A stretch of 64,000 nt of DNA from Mesorhizobium sp. Lineage in GTDB: Bacteria; Pseudomonadota; Alphaproteobacteria; Rhizobiales; Rhizobiaceae. The stretch is from NCBI GenBank assembly GCA_004017535.1, contig SAJS01000015.1, forward strand, positions 62,001 to 126,000. Direction: 5' to 3'. The notes beneath the pieces were generated by a model that did no database searches, was not told the DNA's origin, and worked only from the letters and a program-made list of their open reading frames with translations. This document shows positions 15,231-23,548 of this stretch, in pieces. How positions within the stretch are numbered: position 1 is the stretch's first letter; every line of letters starts with the position of its first letter. The position numbers and the translations under genes were made by a program.

Positions 15231-16789
15231 GCTCCTTCAATCGATACTCGTCTTGCCATTGCGACCAACGGCTCTAGGGAGGGGAACAGGAAGGCGTCGA
15301 GGCGCACGCCATTATTCGGGGAAAGCATGGGTGGCGCCTGCTCCGCTATCCACGCGGGAGCGATGAAATAGTCACGAACAGTGACATTATCGGGCAGCAC
15401 CCGGATCAGCACCGAAATGTCGGCCCCCAACAGCCGACGCTTGAGGAATGGCCAGTGGGAATAACCATAGGGCGAGGACCGGCCGCGGGCGATCCAAACC
15501 GCGACCGAGAATGACTCATTGATCGTCAAGAGCTGCGTCTTGGCGTCATAGATCGCAAGCCCGCCAGCCTGGCCAACGGCAGCAGCAAGACCTTCAACGA
15601 TGCCCATTCGCCGGCGAAGAAGCTGGGTAATGACCCTGAAGTAGTGGTAGTTCGCCGAGGCTTCATACCCGACCAGGTTGTAGGCAGCCTGGAGCGTCCC
15701 GAACCGATGGATATACATGCTTTTCGTCGGGCCGCGGGGCCCTGCCGCATTGATTATCTTGCCAGAGAGCGATCCTTGCTCTTCGAGGAGTTTGGCGAGG
15801 TCCGCCAGCAACTGATTGTTGCTGATCCGGGTGGCACGGGCCCTTACTATCGTCTGGGCGCGCTCGAAGAGCTTTCGGTCGATCAGCGGCTCCGACACAT
15901 TTTCGGCGCGAATCCAGGCGCTTGGCGGATTTCTGACCCGAGCGGTATGCAGCCTTTCTGATGTTCGGTTCCAGACGTTGTTGCCAATGTACTTTTCGTT
16001 CCTGAGAATCGAACGCACCGAAGCGGTTGTCCATGGCCGGTCAAGGTCGGTCACAAGGCCTTGCTCGTTGAGTTCTCGCGCGATCTGGACTTCCAGCTTG
16101 CCTTTCAAAAACTGCTTGAAGATCCAGCGGACGGTCGCGACCTCGGCCTCGGGTCCGGGTACGAGGATGACACGGTCGGATGCCAAGGCCTTCCATTCAC
16201 GGTGTTTCAGGACCGCTTTGGGTTTCCCTGCCGCATCGACGAGCACACGCCGCAACCCATAGCCGGCCTGCCCGCCGCTGCGAAAACCCATCTTGACCAC
16301 TCGGGTTTGACCAATGAAGGTTTTCTGCGAAAGCACTCGGCTCTGCTCTGCAGCCATGCTGCGTTTGATGGCTTTCAGGACATCCGATCCGACACTGCCG
16401 TCGTTCGCGAACTGTTCGGCGCAGTACTCGATCCTGACACCGGCCCGTTGACATCGGTATTCATACGAGGCGCTTTCATCTATGTTCTGGAAACGCCCCC
16501 AACGGCTGACGTCGTAAACGACGACGGCTTCGAAAGCGGCTTGTCCGCTTTCGATATCCGCCAATAGGCGACGTAGCGCCGGCCGCCTTTCGATGTTCAG
16601 CCCGCTTCTGCCGGCGTCCTCATAGGTTGCGACGATGTCGTAGCCCATGAGATCGGCGTAATCCCCGATAGCGTCCCGCTGATTTTCAATGGAGTAGGTT
16701 TGCCGATCAGTCGACATGCGCAGATATTGGGCCGCGCGAACCCTTCGCCTCCCCGTGGGGCTGTTGCGAGCCGTTGCAACCTTGTCCAT
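15227..16789 (-). CDS. Large serine recombinase (resolvase/invertase family)
   Basis: The protein has 520 residues. The catalytic domain (about 15-165) has QYLRMSTDRQTYSIENQ with the nucleophilic Ser, then VVYDVSRWGRFQN. The Recombinase domain follows (about 190-290): AGYGLRRVLVDAAGKPK, ELNEQGLVTDLDRPWTTASV, RSILRNEKYIGNNVWNRTSE. The usual zinc-ribbon cysteines are absent. Instead residues about 320-380 have LLEEQGSLSGKIINAAG and HRFGTLQAAYNLVGY, a putative DNA-binding segment, and a long C-terminal tail. It is coupled by a 4-bp overlap to the RepB-type gene. It probably moves or has moved its own segment within the ICE; the target site is not visible. Confidence 0.85.
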   Translation of the reverse strand: MDKVATARNSPTGRRRVRAAQYLRMSTDRQTYSIENQRDAIGDYADLMGYDIVATYEDAGRSGLNIERRPALRRLLADIESGQAAFEAVVVYDVSRWGRFQNIDESASYEYRCQRAGVRIEYCAEQFANDGSVGSDVLKAIKRSMAAEQSRVLSQKTFIGQTRVVKMGFRSGGQAGYGLRRVLVDAAGKPKAVLKHREWKALASDRVILVPGPEAEVATVRWIFKQFLKGKLEVQIARELNEQGLVTDLDRPWTTASVRSILRNEKYIGNNVWNRTSERLHTARVRNPPSAWIRAENVSEPLIDRKLFERAQTIVRARATRISNNQLLADLAKLLEEQGSLSGKIINAAGPRGPTKSMYIHRFGTLQAAYNLVGYEASANYHYFRVITQLLRRRMGIVEGLAAAVGQAGGLAIYDAKTQLLTINESFSVAVWIARGRSSPYGYSHWPFLKRRLLGADISVLIRVLPDNVTVRDYFIAPAWIAEQAPPMLSPNNGVRLDAFLFPSLEPLVAMARRVSIEGA

Positions 16790-16853
16790 CGTCTTGCACC
16801 GTCGTGCCGACGCTCTAAACTAGCGGTCGACGACCATGCGGCAAGGGACGGAA

Positions 16854-17114
16854 ATGCGCCAGTATGTAGGGCTGATCCAGAAAGATGAGGGCAGCGATTT
16901 TGGTGTTTCCTTTCCCGACTTCCCCGGCGTCGTTACGGCCGGGAAAAGTCTGGGCGAGTCGCTTGAACTCGCTGAGGACGCTTTGACCTTCCATGTCGAG
17001 GGCATGATCGAAGACGGCCAAGCGATCCCCTACCCGACGTCGATCGAGGGCATTGAGGCGGATCCCAACCATGGCCACCAGACTGCCATCTTTGTTCGCG
17101 TGAAGATCGATTGA
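16854..17114 (+). CDS. HicB-like antitoxin, apparently orphan
   Basis: The protein has 86 residues from ATG 16854, preceded by AAGGGA; the frame is also open from 16836. The N-terminal MRQYVGLIQKDEGSDFGVSF then PDFPGVVTAGKSLGESLELA is the HicB partial RNase-H fold. Complete rhizobial HicB proteins usually continue with a ribbon-helix-helix domain. Here translation stops at IFVRVKID, so the DNA-binding part is missing. No HicA toxin gene is evident on either side. It is divergent from the serine recombinase. It may be a decayed toxin-antitoxin pair. Confidence 0.7.
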   Translation: MRQYVGLIQKDEGSDFGVSFPDFPGVVTAGKSLGESLELAEDALTFHVEGMIEDGQAIPYPTSIEGIEADPNHGHQTAIFVRVKID

Positions 17115-17291
17115 CCGCGCCGCCGTTTACTCTCGCCGCGCCAACTTACCCGTTTGGCAATCATCCTGTTCAACTGCCCGGAAACCGTGATTCACTTCGT
17201 GAGCGGGCTCCGCCGCCGTTCCGCCGCAATGCGACCGCACTCGGACTCTGTTCGCCCCAGCAGTCCCCGGGGCTTCAGAGGAGTTCGAGTG

Positions 17292-17609
17292 ATGTTTATC
17301 AAGAAGGCCATTCTGGCGGTGCTGATGACGGCGGCACTTGCCGGCTGCGAGACGCAGACCGAAGGCCAGCAGCGCGCTACCACCGGCGCATTGGTTGGCG
17401 GCGCAGGCGGCGCGCTTGTCGGCCAGGCAATCGGCGGCAACACCAAGTCGACGGTGATTGGTGCTGCGAGCGGCGCCCTGCTCGGCGCCGTCGTCGGCAG
17501 CGCCACCACCCCGCAGCGACGCGGCGACCAACTCTGCCGCTACCAGGATCGCTACGGCCGCATCTACACTGCGCCGTGCGACGACCGGTATTACAACGGC
17601 GATTATTGA
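17292..17609 (+). CDS. Glycine-zipper (YMGG-like) lipoprotein
   Basis: The protein has 105 residues from ATG 17292. The lipoprotein signal MFIKKAILAVLMTAALAGC has the lipobox LAGC at the end. A glycine zipper follows (ALVGGAGGALVGQAIGG, then GAASGALLGAVVGSA), and a short C-terminal CRYQDRYGRIYTAPC loop that may hold a disulfide. The family associates with the outer membrane. Rhizobia have several copies with weak functional data. The gene stands alone and is followed by an intergenic palindrome. Confidence 0.85.
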   Translation: MFIKKAILAVLMTAALAGCETQTEGQQRATTGALVGGAGGALVGQAIGGNTKSTVIGAASGALLGAVVGSATTPQRRGDQLCRYQDRYGRIYTAPCDDRYYNGDY

Positions 17610-17618
17610 TCGTGCCGG

Positions 17619-17680
17619 TTCTTCCTTCTCCCCGTTAGCGGACCCCGTTACGGGGAGAAGGTGCCCTCTCGTTCCTGCAG
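17619..17680. repeat. Rhizobial intergenic palindrome (CCTTCTCCCCGTT type)
   Basis: The segment holds CCTTCTCCCCGTTAGCGG and the inverted CCGTTACGGGGAGAAGG. This is the same family as copies near 46.4, 47.0 and 50.0 kb. It sits just after the lipoprotein stop and could act as a terminator on either strand. Its presence inside the element shows that the repeat also spreads into mobile DNA. Confidence 0.7.
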
Positions 17681-17803
17681 GCCAGCGAACCGTGGTGGAC
17701 ACATTCCACTAGCGTGCGCCGCAAAAGTTTCTTGTGCGACGCAGCAATCAATGCGTAGATGAATTGGGCGACGTTGACGGGTTCGGAATAACCGGAGAGC
17801 GGT

Positions 17804-18901
17804 TTGAGACCTGAAACAACCCACTTCGACGCCTTGCACGGCTTAAGAGGCATCGCTGCCGTTCTCGTGATGCTTGGTCATTTCCGCGAGCTGACGGCGC
17901 AGCATCTTGATCTGGCCCCGTCAGGTTTCCTCGCAGTCGACTTGTTCTTTCTGCTGTCCGGCTTCGTGATTGCCCACGCCTATGACGAGAAGTTCCGAAA
18001 AGGGATGTCTTTCCGGGAGTTCGCGGAAGCGCGCATCGTCAGGCTCTACCCCTTATATTTCGCCGGCACCGGTATCGCCATGGCCGGCGTGGGCGCGGCC
18101 ATCGCGATGCACGGACTAGGCTCCTACTCGCGGCTGGATTTGCTTGCGAGTCTTGCTTTTTCCCTGCTTTTCCTGCCGACGCCGCCAACGCTTTCGATCG
18201 TTCCAAGCGTGCTTTTTCCGCTGAACGGTCCGGCTTGGTCGCTTTTCTACGAACTCGTCGCCAACGCTTTCTTTGCGGCGCTGGCCTTGAGGCTTACCGG
18301 CCGCTCGCTCATCGCTATTTTCAGCCTTGCTTTTCTGGTGCTGGCGCTGATGGCCTGGGACGGCATGAATATCGGAGGGGGCGCCCATTGGCACAGCACA
18401 ATGGCTGGTCCCGCCCGGATCGCCTTTTCCTTCTTCCTTGGCGTTTATTTGCGGCGATACGCGACCGGGAAAAGCCGGGACGGCAATCTCTACATGCCGC
18501 TTCTCCTGGCGCTTTGCGCGGGGCTGATGATCTTTCGTCCCGACCAAAATGCGCAATTGTACGATCTGGCGATGATCGTGCTGGTCTGGCCCTGGCTTGT
18601 TCTCACGGCTTCCCGCTTGCGGCTCTCGGGACTCTGGCGCGCTATCGCCCTGTTCTCCGGCAACATCTCCTACGCCATCTATGCACTCCACACGCCGCTG
18701 ACCTGGATGGTGAACGTCTTGGACGAGTCCATCACCGGAACCCCGTGGAATCAGCACGGCCTGCCGTTCATCGTGGGAACATCCATTCTCGTCATCGCTG
18801 TCGCGACTTTCGCGCATTATGTCTACGACAAGAATGTGCGGACCCTGCTGCGATATCTGCTTTCGCTGCGGCGCGCACGCGAGGAGTTGACGCAGTTCTA
18901 G
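17804..18901 (+). CDS. Acyltransferase 3 family membrane protein (OafA-like)
   Basis: The protein has 365 residues from TTG 17804, supported by GGAGA about 5 nt upstream. The first segment, LHGLRGIAAVLVMLGHF, has the LRG and catalytic His of acyltransferase 3 proteins. VDLFFLLSGFVIAHAYDEKF and about ten hydrophobic segments follow, with the late NISYAIYALHTPLTWMVN. Such proteins transfer acetyl or other acyl groups to O-antigen, exopolysaccharide or lipooligosaccharide across the inner membrane. It is convergent with a second family member 44 bp away, so a gene pair for surface modification is plausible. Confidence 0.9.
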   Translation: MRPETTHFDALHGLRGIAAVLVMLGHFRELTAQHLDLAPSGFLAVDLFFLLSGFVIAHAYDEKFRKGMSFREFAEARIVRLYPLYFAGTGIAMAGVGAAIAMHGLGSYSRLDLLASLAFSLLFLPTPPTLSIVPSVLFPLNGPAWSLFYELVANAFFAALALRLTGRSLIAIFSLAFLVLALMAWDGMNIGGGAHWHSTMAGPARIAFSFFLGVYLRRYATGKSRDGNLYMPLLLALCAGLMIFRPDQNAQLYDLAMIVLVWPWLVLTASRLRLSGLWRAIALFSGNISYAIYALHTPLTWMVNVLDESITGTPWNQHGLPFIVGTSILVIAVATFAHYVYDKNVRTLLRYLLSLRRAREELTQF

Positions 18902-18944
18902 CGGAGGTCATGCCGGCCTGGCCGGTGATTGGACGTTGCTGCTG

Positions 18945-20132
18945 CTACTCGGCGGGACTTGGCTGAAGCGCCGGCTTCCTCCATGCAAACCGGCGCAACA
19001 CCACGCGTCCGAGCTGCTGCCCCGGCATCTCGATGAGCCTGTAGGTCACGAAGGACAGAAGACAAACCACGGGCAGCACGATCGCCAGCACGATGGCGAA
19101 GCGCAGCGGCGCGCCGAGCCCGTCGCCGTAATGCGTGATGACGAAGGCCGCCACGGGCTGCAGAACCAGAAGGTGGATCAGATAGATGCTGTAGGACAGC
19201 TCGCCCAGCACATGAAAGATGCCTCCGCCCAAGGCGACGGCGACTTTTCGCGCCATGGCGCCCGCCGCGCCGGGCAGCATCCGGTAGAGGACGAGGGCGA
19301 AGAACCCGAGCACCAGCGCTTCGCGTATTAGGAACTTCGAAAGGCCATGGCCATCGCCGAAGGGGATCGCCGCGAGCGCCATAGCCAAGGCCAGATGCAG
19401 CAGCGGTCGCGGTTGGCTTTGCCCCAGAACGCCCGCCAGAAGCATGCCGCACAGGAAAACCTGGATCTTCAGCGGCAGGAAGGACGGCATAGGGAAATGG
19501 ACCGACATTAACTTCAGGACCGCCACCGCCAAGGCGCCGAGCGCCGCTATGACGATCGCGCTCCAGAGCCAGCCGAAACGGCGCACCAGAAGCATCAGCG
19601 CCGGGAAGACCGCGTAGAACTGCATTTCCAGCCCGAGGCTCCAGTCGGGCAAAGGCGTACGGTAGGCGAGGTTCGGCGAAAAGCCGAACAGGAATGTCAG
19701 GTGGGCGCCAATGTTCTTCAGGCTGCTGTCGAGGTAGCGCTCGGGCGCCTGCGGCGCGCGGCCCACGAACGCGTCGATGACTGTCCGCGACTCATAAACA
19801 TACGGGCCGAGGGCCAGTGCGAAGAACAGCATGACGTAGAACAGCGGCGCGATCCGGAAATAGCGCCGCGTCCAGAATTTCAGCCAGGTTTTGGGCCTTT
19901 GCCAGGGCTCCTTGTCCTGGCGCAACTGATAGTGGAACACCATCAGGAAGCCGGAAAGCATGATGAAGAGGTCGACGCCGAGCGCCGGGTCGCCAAGCAC
20001 CGGAAGATGCCAGCCGGTCAGAAGCAGGCAGTGGCCGACCAGCACCCACAATGCCGCGGCGGCACGGAGGCCATCCAGGCATTCGATGCGCAATGACTCG
20101 GTAGGGCTGCTATTCATGCTGCAATGCAGCAT
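18945..20132 (-). CDS. Acyltransferase 3 family membrane protein
   Basis: The protein has 395 residues from ATG 20132, or 390 from the in-frame ATG at 20117. The N-terminus reads IECLDGLRAAAALWVLVGHC, with the DGLRA and catalytic His motif. VDLFIMLSGFLMVFHYQLR and several membrane segments follow, with the closing ELSYSIYLIHLLVLQPVAAF motif. It likely O-acylates a surface glycan at the inner membrane. Both candidate start codons lie inside a perfect 31-bp palindrome, so initiation or transcription may be controlled by that element. It is convergent with the acyltransferase at 17804-18901, but the two are different in sequence. Confidence 0.9.
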   Translation of the reverse strand: MLHCSMNSSPTESLRIECLDGLRAAAALWVLVGHCLLLTGWHLPVLGDPALGVDLFIMLSGFLMVFHYQLRQDKEPWQRPKTWLKFWTRRYFRIAPLFYVMLFFALALGPYVYESRTVIDAFVGRAPQAPERYLDSSLKNIGAHLTFLFGFSPNLAYRTPLPDWSLGLEMQFYAVFPALMLLVRRFGWLWSAIVIAALGALAVAVLKLMSVHFPMPSFLPLKIQVFLCGMLLAGVLGQSQPRPLLHLALAMALAAIPFGDGHGLSKFLIREALVLGFFALVLYRMLPGAAGAMARKVAVALGGGIFHVLGELSYSIYLIHLLVLQPVAAFVITHYGDGLGAPLRFAIVLAIVLPVVCLLSFVTYRLIEMPGQQLGRVVLRRFAWRKPALQPSPAE

Positions 20133-20139
20133 GAATAGC
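20109..20139. repeat. Perfect 31-bp palindrome at the acyltransferase start
   Basis: Arms GCTATTCATGCTGCA (20109-20123) and TGCAGCATGAATAGC (20125-20139) are exact reverse complements around a single A. The arms contain both candidate start codons of the acyltransferase on the minus strand. In RNA it would fold as a tight hairpin hiding the start; in DNA it could be an operator. Confidence 0.85.
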
Positions 20140-20634
20140 GAGCCCAGAATGTCAACCCGCGATGGCCTATCGGCTGAAATTTGATGCGGTCACTCGCGCT
20201 ATATCGGCCGGCCCGGTCCGGCTCACTTCTCTTCTGGCGGGTTCGGCGAGATTTGCGGTAGCCGGCCGTCCTGCAGGTTGTCCCATTCCATAGGTCGCTA
20301 TGACTCGGGGCGATGCAGCGGCAGCAGGGGCCGTTTCGTTCCGACTGTTCTTTCACGCGTTCGAGGCGGCGCGGCCGCCTTTCGAAAGCGGCGAGAGATG
20401 GTTGGAGCGAAGGAAAAGGGGCCGATCCTTATCAAGCTCTCAATAGCGGCATAGCCGCCGTTCAGCCTCTAGGACAATCGCGCGCTTCGTGCTGACGATC
20501 CGACAGGAGATATTCGCCGGAAAATCGATGTTCGAACCGGCTCTACGTCCCAAGTGTCCCGTCAGCCCGGCGATGGTAGCGCTGGTCTGTACGGCTGACA
20601 TGGGCGTAAAGCAGCCAGCTGCAGGCTTTCCGGT
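20140..20634. other. Gene-poor stretch upstream of the acyltransferase
   Basis: I support no gene in about 500 bp. Reading frames here are short and Arg/Cys-rich. It likely contains the acyltransferase promoter on the minus strand, but I could not identify boxes with confidence. Confidence 0.35.
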
Positions 20635-20802
20635 TCATTGCTCGTGTGGATCGATTTCGCGGACGATCTGGGAGACCTCTCCTTCATATTCGTCGGCCCG
20701 CACGACCGTGAGCGTCCCGTCGCCGGCGCGGAAGATGACGATGCTGACCATCAGGCTGGTTGCGAGGCTGAAGGCAAAGGCGTTGGCTTCTACGAGGGAC
20801 AT
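20635..20802 (-). CDS. Small membrane-associated hypothetical protein, 55 aa
   Basis: The frame starts at ATG 20800-20802, with AGGA in a purine-rich stretch upstream. The product is MSLVEANAFAFSLATSLMVS, then IVIFRAGDGTLTVVRADEYE and an acidic end. The N-terminal hydrophobic half could be one membrane helix. The frame is open further upstream, but that part is compositionally odd. The family is not recognised. It lies between the acyltransferase and the ICE backbone block. Confidence 0.5.
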   Translation of the reverse strand: MSLVEANAFAFSLATSLMVSIVIFRAGDGTLTVVRADEYEGEVSQIVREIDPHEQ

Positions 20803-21149
20803 CTTTCCTGCTCCTGTTCTGGAAGCGGGGGAATCGATCCCCGCGTGACAGGCGCCCGAAGTGTCCGACCGAGGGCCGCGATCACCGTGCAGGCAAGGCC
20901 GAACGGCGGCACGCTTTGCGTAGTACGACCCTTTATGGGTTGATGGCGTCAGGCCCTCGGACCGGATCAAGGAATTGCGCCGATAAACGCGGCGATCGGT
21001 TCGCTGTTCTCCATCCCAGGACCAGGCGAGATGTGAAGCTCGGATCGCCGCCTTGCATTCATCGACACCACATTGCCAGGAGCAGTCCCATCGACACGCC
21101 GGGAGCGGCGGTAATCAGAGCGAATGACTTTAGGCGGGACCTGGCGCTT
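20803..21149. other. Gene-poor stretch before DUF2493
   Basis: I support no gene. The minus strand has a T-arm-like segment near 20826-20843 but no cloverleaf around it. A short hydrophobic frame ending near 21060 lacks a start. The stretch is probably the border of the right ICE backbone block. Confidence 0.35.
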
Positions 21150-22079
21150 TCAGGCGGCGCCGAACCTCATCACCGGAATGCCGAGCCTCCGCGCCTTGTC
21201 GGCGAGGTTGTCCTGAATGCCAGAACCGGGGAAATGAATGACGCCGATCGGCAAGCTGTCGAGCATGGCGTCGTTGCGCTTGAAGGGCGCTGCCTTGGCG
21301 TGCTTGGCCCAGTCCGGCTTGAAGGCGATCTGTGGCACCTTGCGGCTGTGAGCCCATTTGGCGGCGATCAACTCGGCTCCTTTTGGCGACCCGCCGTGCA
21401 GCAGGACCATGTCAGGATGCTTGCCATGGACCTGGTCGAGCTTGGCCCAGATCAGCCGATGATCGTTGAAATCGAGCCCGCCGGTGAAGGCGACTTTCGG
21501 TCCGGGTGGCAACAGCACCTGGCTGTCTGCATGCTTCCTCGCGGCAACGAAGTCCCGGCTGTCGATCATTGCCGCGGTGAGGTGGCGATGGTTGACGACG
21601 GAGCCCGAGCGTGGGCGCCAGATCGAGCGGGTGTGACGCTCGTAATGCTCGGCGGCCTGGTCGCGCATCAGTTCGAAGGCGCTGCGGCGTTCGAGCAGCG
21701 TCTGACCTAGGGCGATGAGGCGCTCGAGCTCGACCGACTTGACCTCGGATCCGTCCTGTTCGCGTTGCAGCCGGAGCTGGGCGAGCTCATTTTCATCGAG
21801 CTCGCGTTCGATCCGCATGGTGGCGCGATGGAACAGATTGACTGTACCCCACAGCAGTTCCTCGAGGTCGGGTTCAAGGCGCGTATCGGCCATCGCTACC
21901 AGGAGAGCGTCGAAGATGTCGGCAATGCTGGCCGCTACGACCCGGCCTTCCGGAAGCGGGCGCGGATCGGGTTCGTCGTCGAAGGGACGGTAGCCGTAGA
22001 GCTGAAGTTCCTGAAGGACATGATCGGTCGGAGATGATGAGGGGTACCGTTCGAAGTCGGTGTCGTGCTCGGTGCTCAT
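21150..22079 (-). CDS. DUF2493 domain protein (ICE/plasmid backbone)
   Basis: The protein has 309 residues. The N-terminal half is helical (IADIFDALLVAMADTRLEPD, then LFHRATMRIERELDENELAQ). The C-terminal half is the DUF2493 domain: KVAFTGGLDFNDHRLIWAKL, DMVLLHGGSPKGAELIAAKW, then AFKPDWAKHAKAAPFKRNDA and IGVIHFPGSG. This is an SLOG-like Rossmann fold that probably binds a nucleotide-derived ligand. It is the usual third gene in the block DUF932-ParB-Toprim-DUF2493. A structured element of about 97 nt lies in the 357 bp upstream. Confidence 0.9.
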   Translation of the reverse strand: MSTEHDTDFERYPSSSPTDHVLQELQLYGYRPFDDEPDPRPLPEGRVVAASIADIFDALLVAMADTRLEPDLEELLWGTVNLFHRATMRIERELDENELAQLRLQREQDGSEVKSVELERLIALGQTLLERRSAFELMRDQAAEHYERHTRSIWRPRSGSVVNHRHLTAAMIDSRDFVAARKHADSQVLLPPGPKVAFTGGLDFNDHRLIWAKLDQVHGKHPDMVLLHGGSPKGAELIAAKWAHSRKVPQIAFKPDWAKHAKAAPFKRNDAMLDSLPIGVIHFPGSGIQDNLADKARRLGIPVMRFGAA

Positions 22080-22204
22080 GGCGGCTTGCCTTCGTCGTAT
22101 CCGCCGCGCCCATCGCGGCCTTCACGGCGACGAAGGCGACGGCCGAACCGGACTTGCACCCGAAGCGCCAGCGCAGGGCCGGAACGCAAGTGGAGGATGG
22201 AGAA

Positions 22205-22301
22205 GCCCGGCTATTTTGCCTCGCGATGGAAAGGCCCGAAGACGAGGCCCCACGCGGCTGCGCCGCGAGGGGTGGCAAGGGCCGCCGGAAAATAGCCGGG
22301 C
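22205..22301 (-). other. Structured element upstream of DUF2493 (candidate leader RNA)
   Basis: The 13-bp arms GCCCGGCTATTTT (22205-22217) and AAAATAGCCGGGC (22289-22301) pair perfectly. With a one-base bulge the pairing extends by CC/GG. Inside are a GGCCC/GGGCC pairing (22233-22237 with 22279-22283) and a 6-bp hairpin CGCGGC-TGC-GCCGCG. The nested helices look like a folded RNA or a DNA-protein assembly site. It starts about 125 nt before the DUF2493 start on the minus strand. I see no gene in the rest of 22080-22436. Confidence 0.6.
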
Positions 22302-22436
22302 GCAGCCATTGCCTGTCCGGATCTGCCGGCGCCCGATCGCCCTCTTGAAGGCCCTGGGCCGGCCTTCGCCACAACGAAGTCTCCTGCGCACCCAAGCCAC
22401 GCATCGCCGTCACGCCGCCCGCTCTTCCCGTTCCGG

Positions 22437-23489
22437 TCAGGCCGCCGGCGTCATGAAGCGTTCGACATCCTGCGGCGCGAGCTGTACCCGCAGCATCGCC
22501 CTCAGGGCATCGGCACCAAGCAGGCGGAGATCCTCGTTGAAGTCGCCCAGTTGCGGCGTCAGTACGATCGCCTCGATACCGGCTGCTTTGGTGCGTTCAA
22601 GGAGGGTTGCCGCTGCTGCGTCGCCTGCCGGATCATTGTCGCGGGTGATGTAGAGCCGCCGCAATGTGCCGGGGAACAAGATTGCGGACAGATGCGCCGC
22701 CGACAGGGCCGCAAGTGCGGGCATGGTCGGAAGGATCGAGCGTTGCGACAGCATGGTCTCGATGCCTTCGCCGGCGGCCATGACATCGCTGCAACAGCCG
22801 AAGCGGACAGCGTGACCAAGCAAGTCGCCCATGGCTCGTCTCGGTGTCTCGATCGGAGCGCGGCCGAGATAGGCCTCGGTGAATCCGCTCGGATCGAGCC
22901 AGGTGCGATGGGCGCCAGTCACGTTCCCGTTGAGATCGGTGACCGCTGCGATCATCGCGGGCCAAATCTCAGTCGGGCCATTATCTTCGGGACGGTGGTA
23001 GCAATGCGGGTGGAAGCGCAGACATTCCGTTTCGGGCAAAGCCGCAATGCCTCGTGCACGCAAGTAGGTCTCCACGAGCGTCCGTAAAATCGGCCGCGAC
23101 ATGGAGACCAGTCGACGCGCTGCCTCCGCAGAACCGGAAGGTGTTAGCACCCTGGTCGGATTTGATGCCGGCGGCTGCCGTTCGGAACGCGGCAAGCTCA
23201 GAAAGTTGCAGGCTTCTGCGCTGATATCGATAAAGTCAACAAGGCCGCAGCTCTCGCGAATCACGTCCAGCAGGTCACCGTGCTCGCCGGTGGCAGCATC
23301 AGTCCATTTGCCGGCGGCACCCTTGGGAGTGTCGTGCAGCCTAACATACATCGATCGCCCTGGCGTGTTTCGGGCGTCGCCTACCAGCCAATAGTTTCCC
23401 TTGCGCCGGCCGTTTGAAAGGTAGTTGCGACATACCGCCTCCGCCTCCCGGCTGAGGCGGAGCGCGAGGTCGTGTGGGCTCCTAGACAC
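22437..23489 (-). CDS. Toprim domain (DUF7146-type) primase-like protein
   Basis: The protein has 350 residues from GTG 23487-23489, which has GGAGG 5 nt upstream. Residues about 20-80 hold NYLSNGRRKGNYWLVGDARN then RSMYVRLHDTPKGAAGKWTD, the usual N-terminus. The Toprim domain is in the second half: DVMAAGEGIETMLS with the catalytic Glu, then RRLYITRDNDPAGDAAAATL with the DND metal site. Such proteins resemble plasmid primases and help copy conjugative elements. It lies between ParB and DUF2493 on one strand. A GC-rich hairpin (23508-23527) lies just before the start. Confidence 0.9.
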   Translation of the reverse strand: MSRSPHDLALRLSREAEAVCRNYLSNGRRKGNYWLVGDARNTPGRSMYVRLHDTPKGAAGKWTDAATGEHGDLLDVIRESCGLVDFIDISAEACNFLSLPRSERQPPASNPTRVLTPSGSAEAARRLVSMSRPILRTLVETYLRARGIAALPETECLRFHPHCYHRPEDNGPTEIWPAMIAAVTDLNGNVTGAHRTWLDPSGFTEAYLGRAPIETPRRAMGDLLGHAVRFGCCSDVMAAGEGIETMLSQRSILPTMPALAALSAAHLSAILFPGTLRRLYITRDNDPAGDAAAATLLERTKAAGIEAIVLTPQLGDFNEDLRLLGADALRAMLRVQLAPQDVERFMTPAA

Positions 23490-23548
23490 GATCGCCTCCA
23501 GAAGAAGGCCCGCCGTTTCCGGCGGGCAAGATGAAGACCTGCCGCTGA

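Noticed and set aside
17111-17638. Possible HicA toxin or other gene directly after the HicB-like gene
   Set aside because: The frame starting at the HicB stop lacks HicA motifs and is out of frame with the lipoprotein it overlaps.
20826-20860. tRNA-like T-arm on the minus strand
   Set aside because: The stem and loop do not fit the 5-bp/7-nt T-arm and no D-arm, anticodon arm or acceptor stem is found around it.
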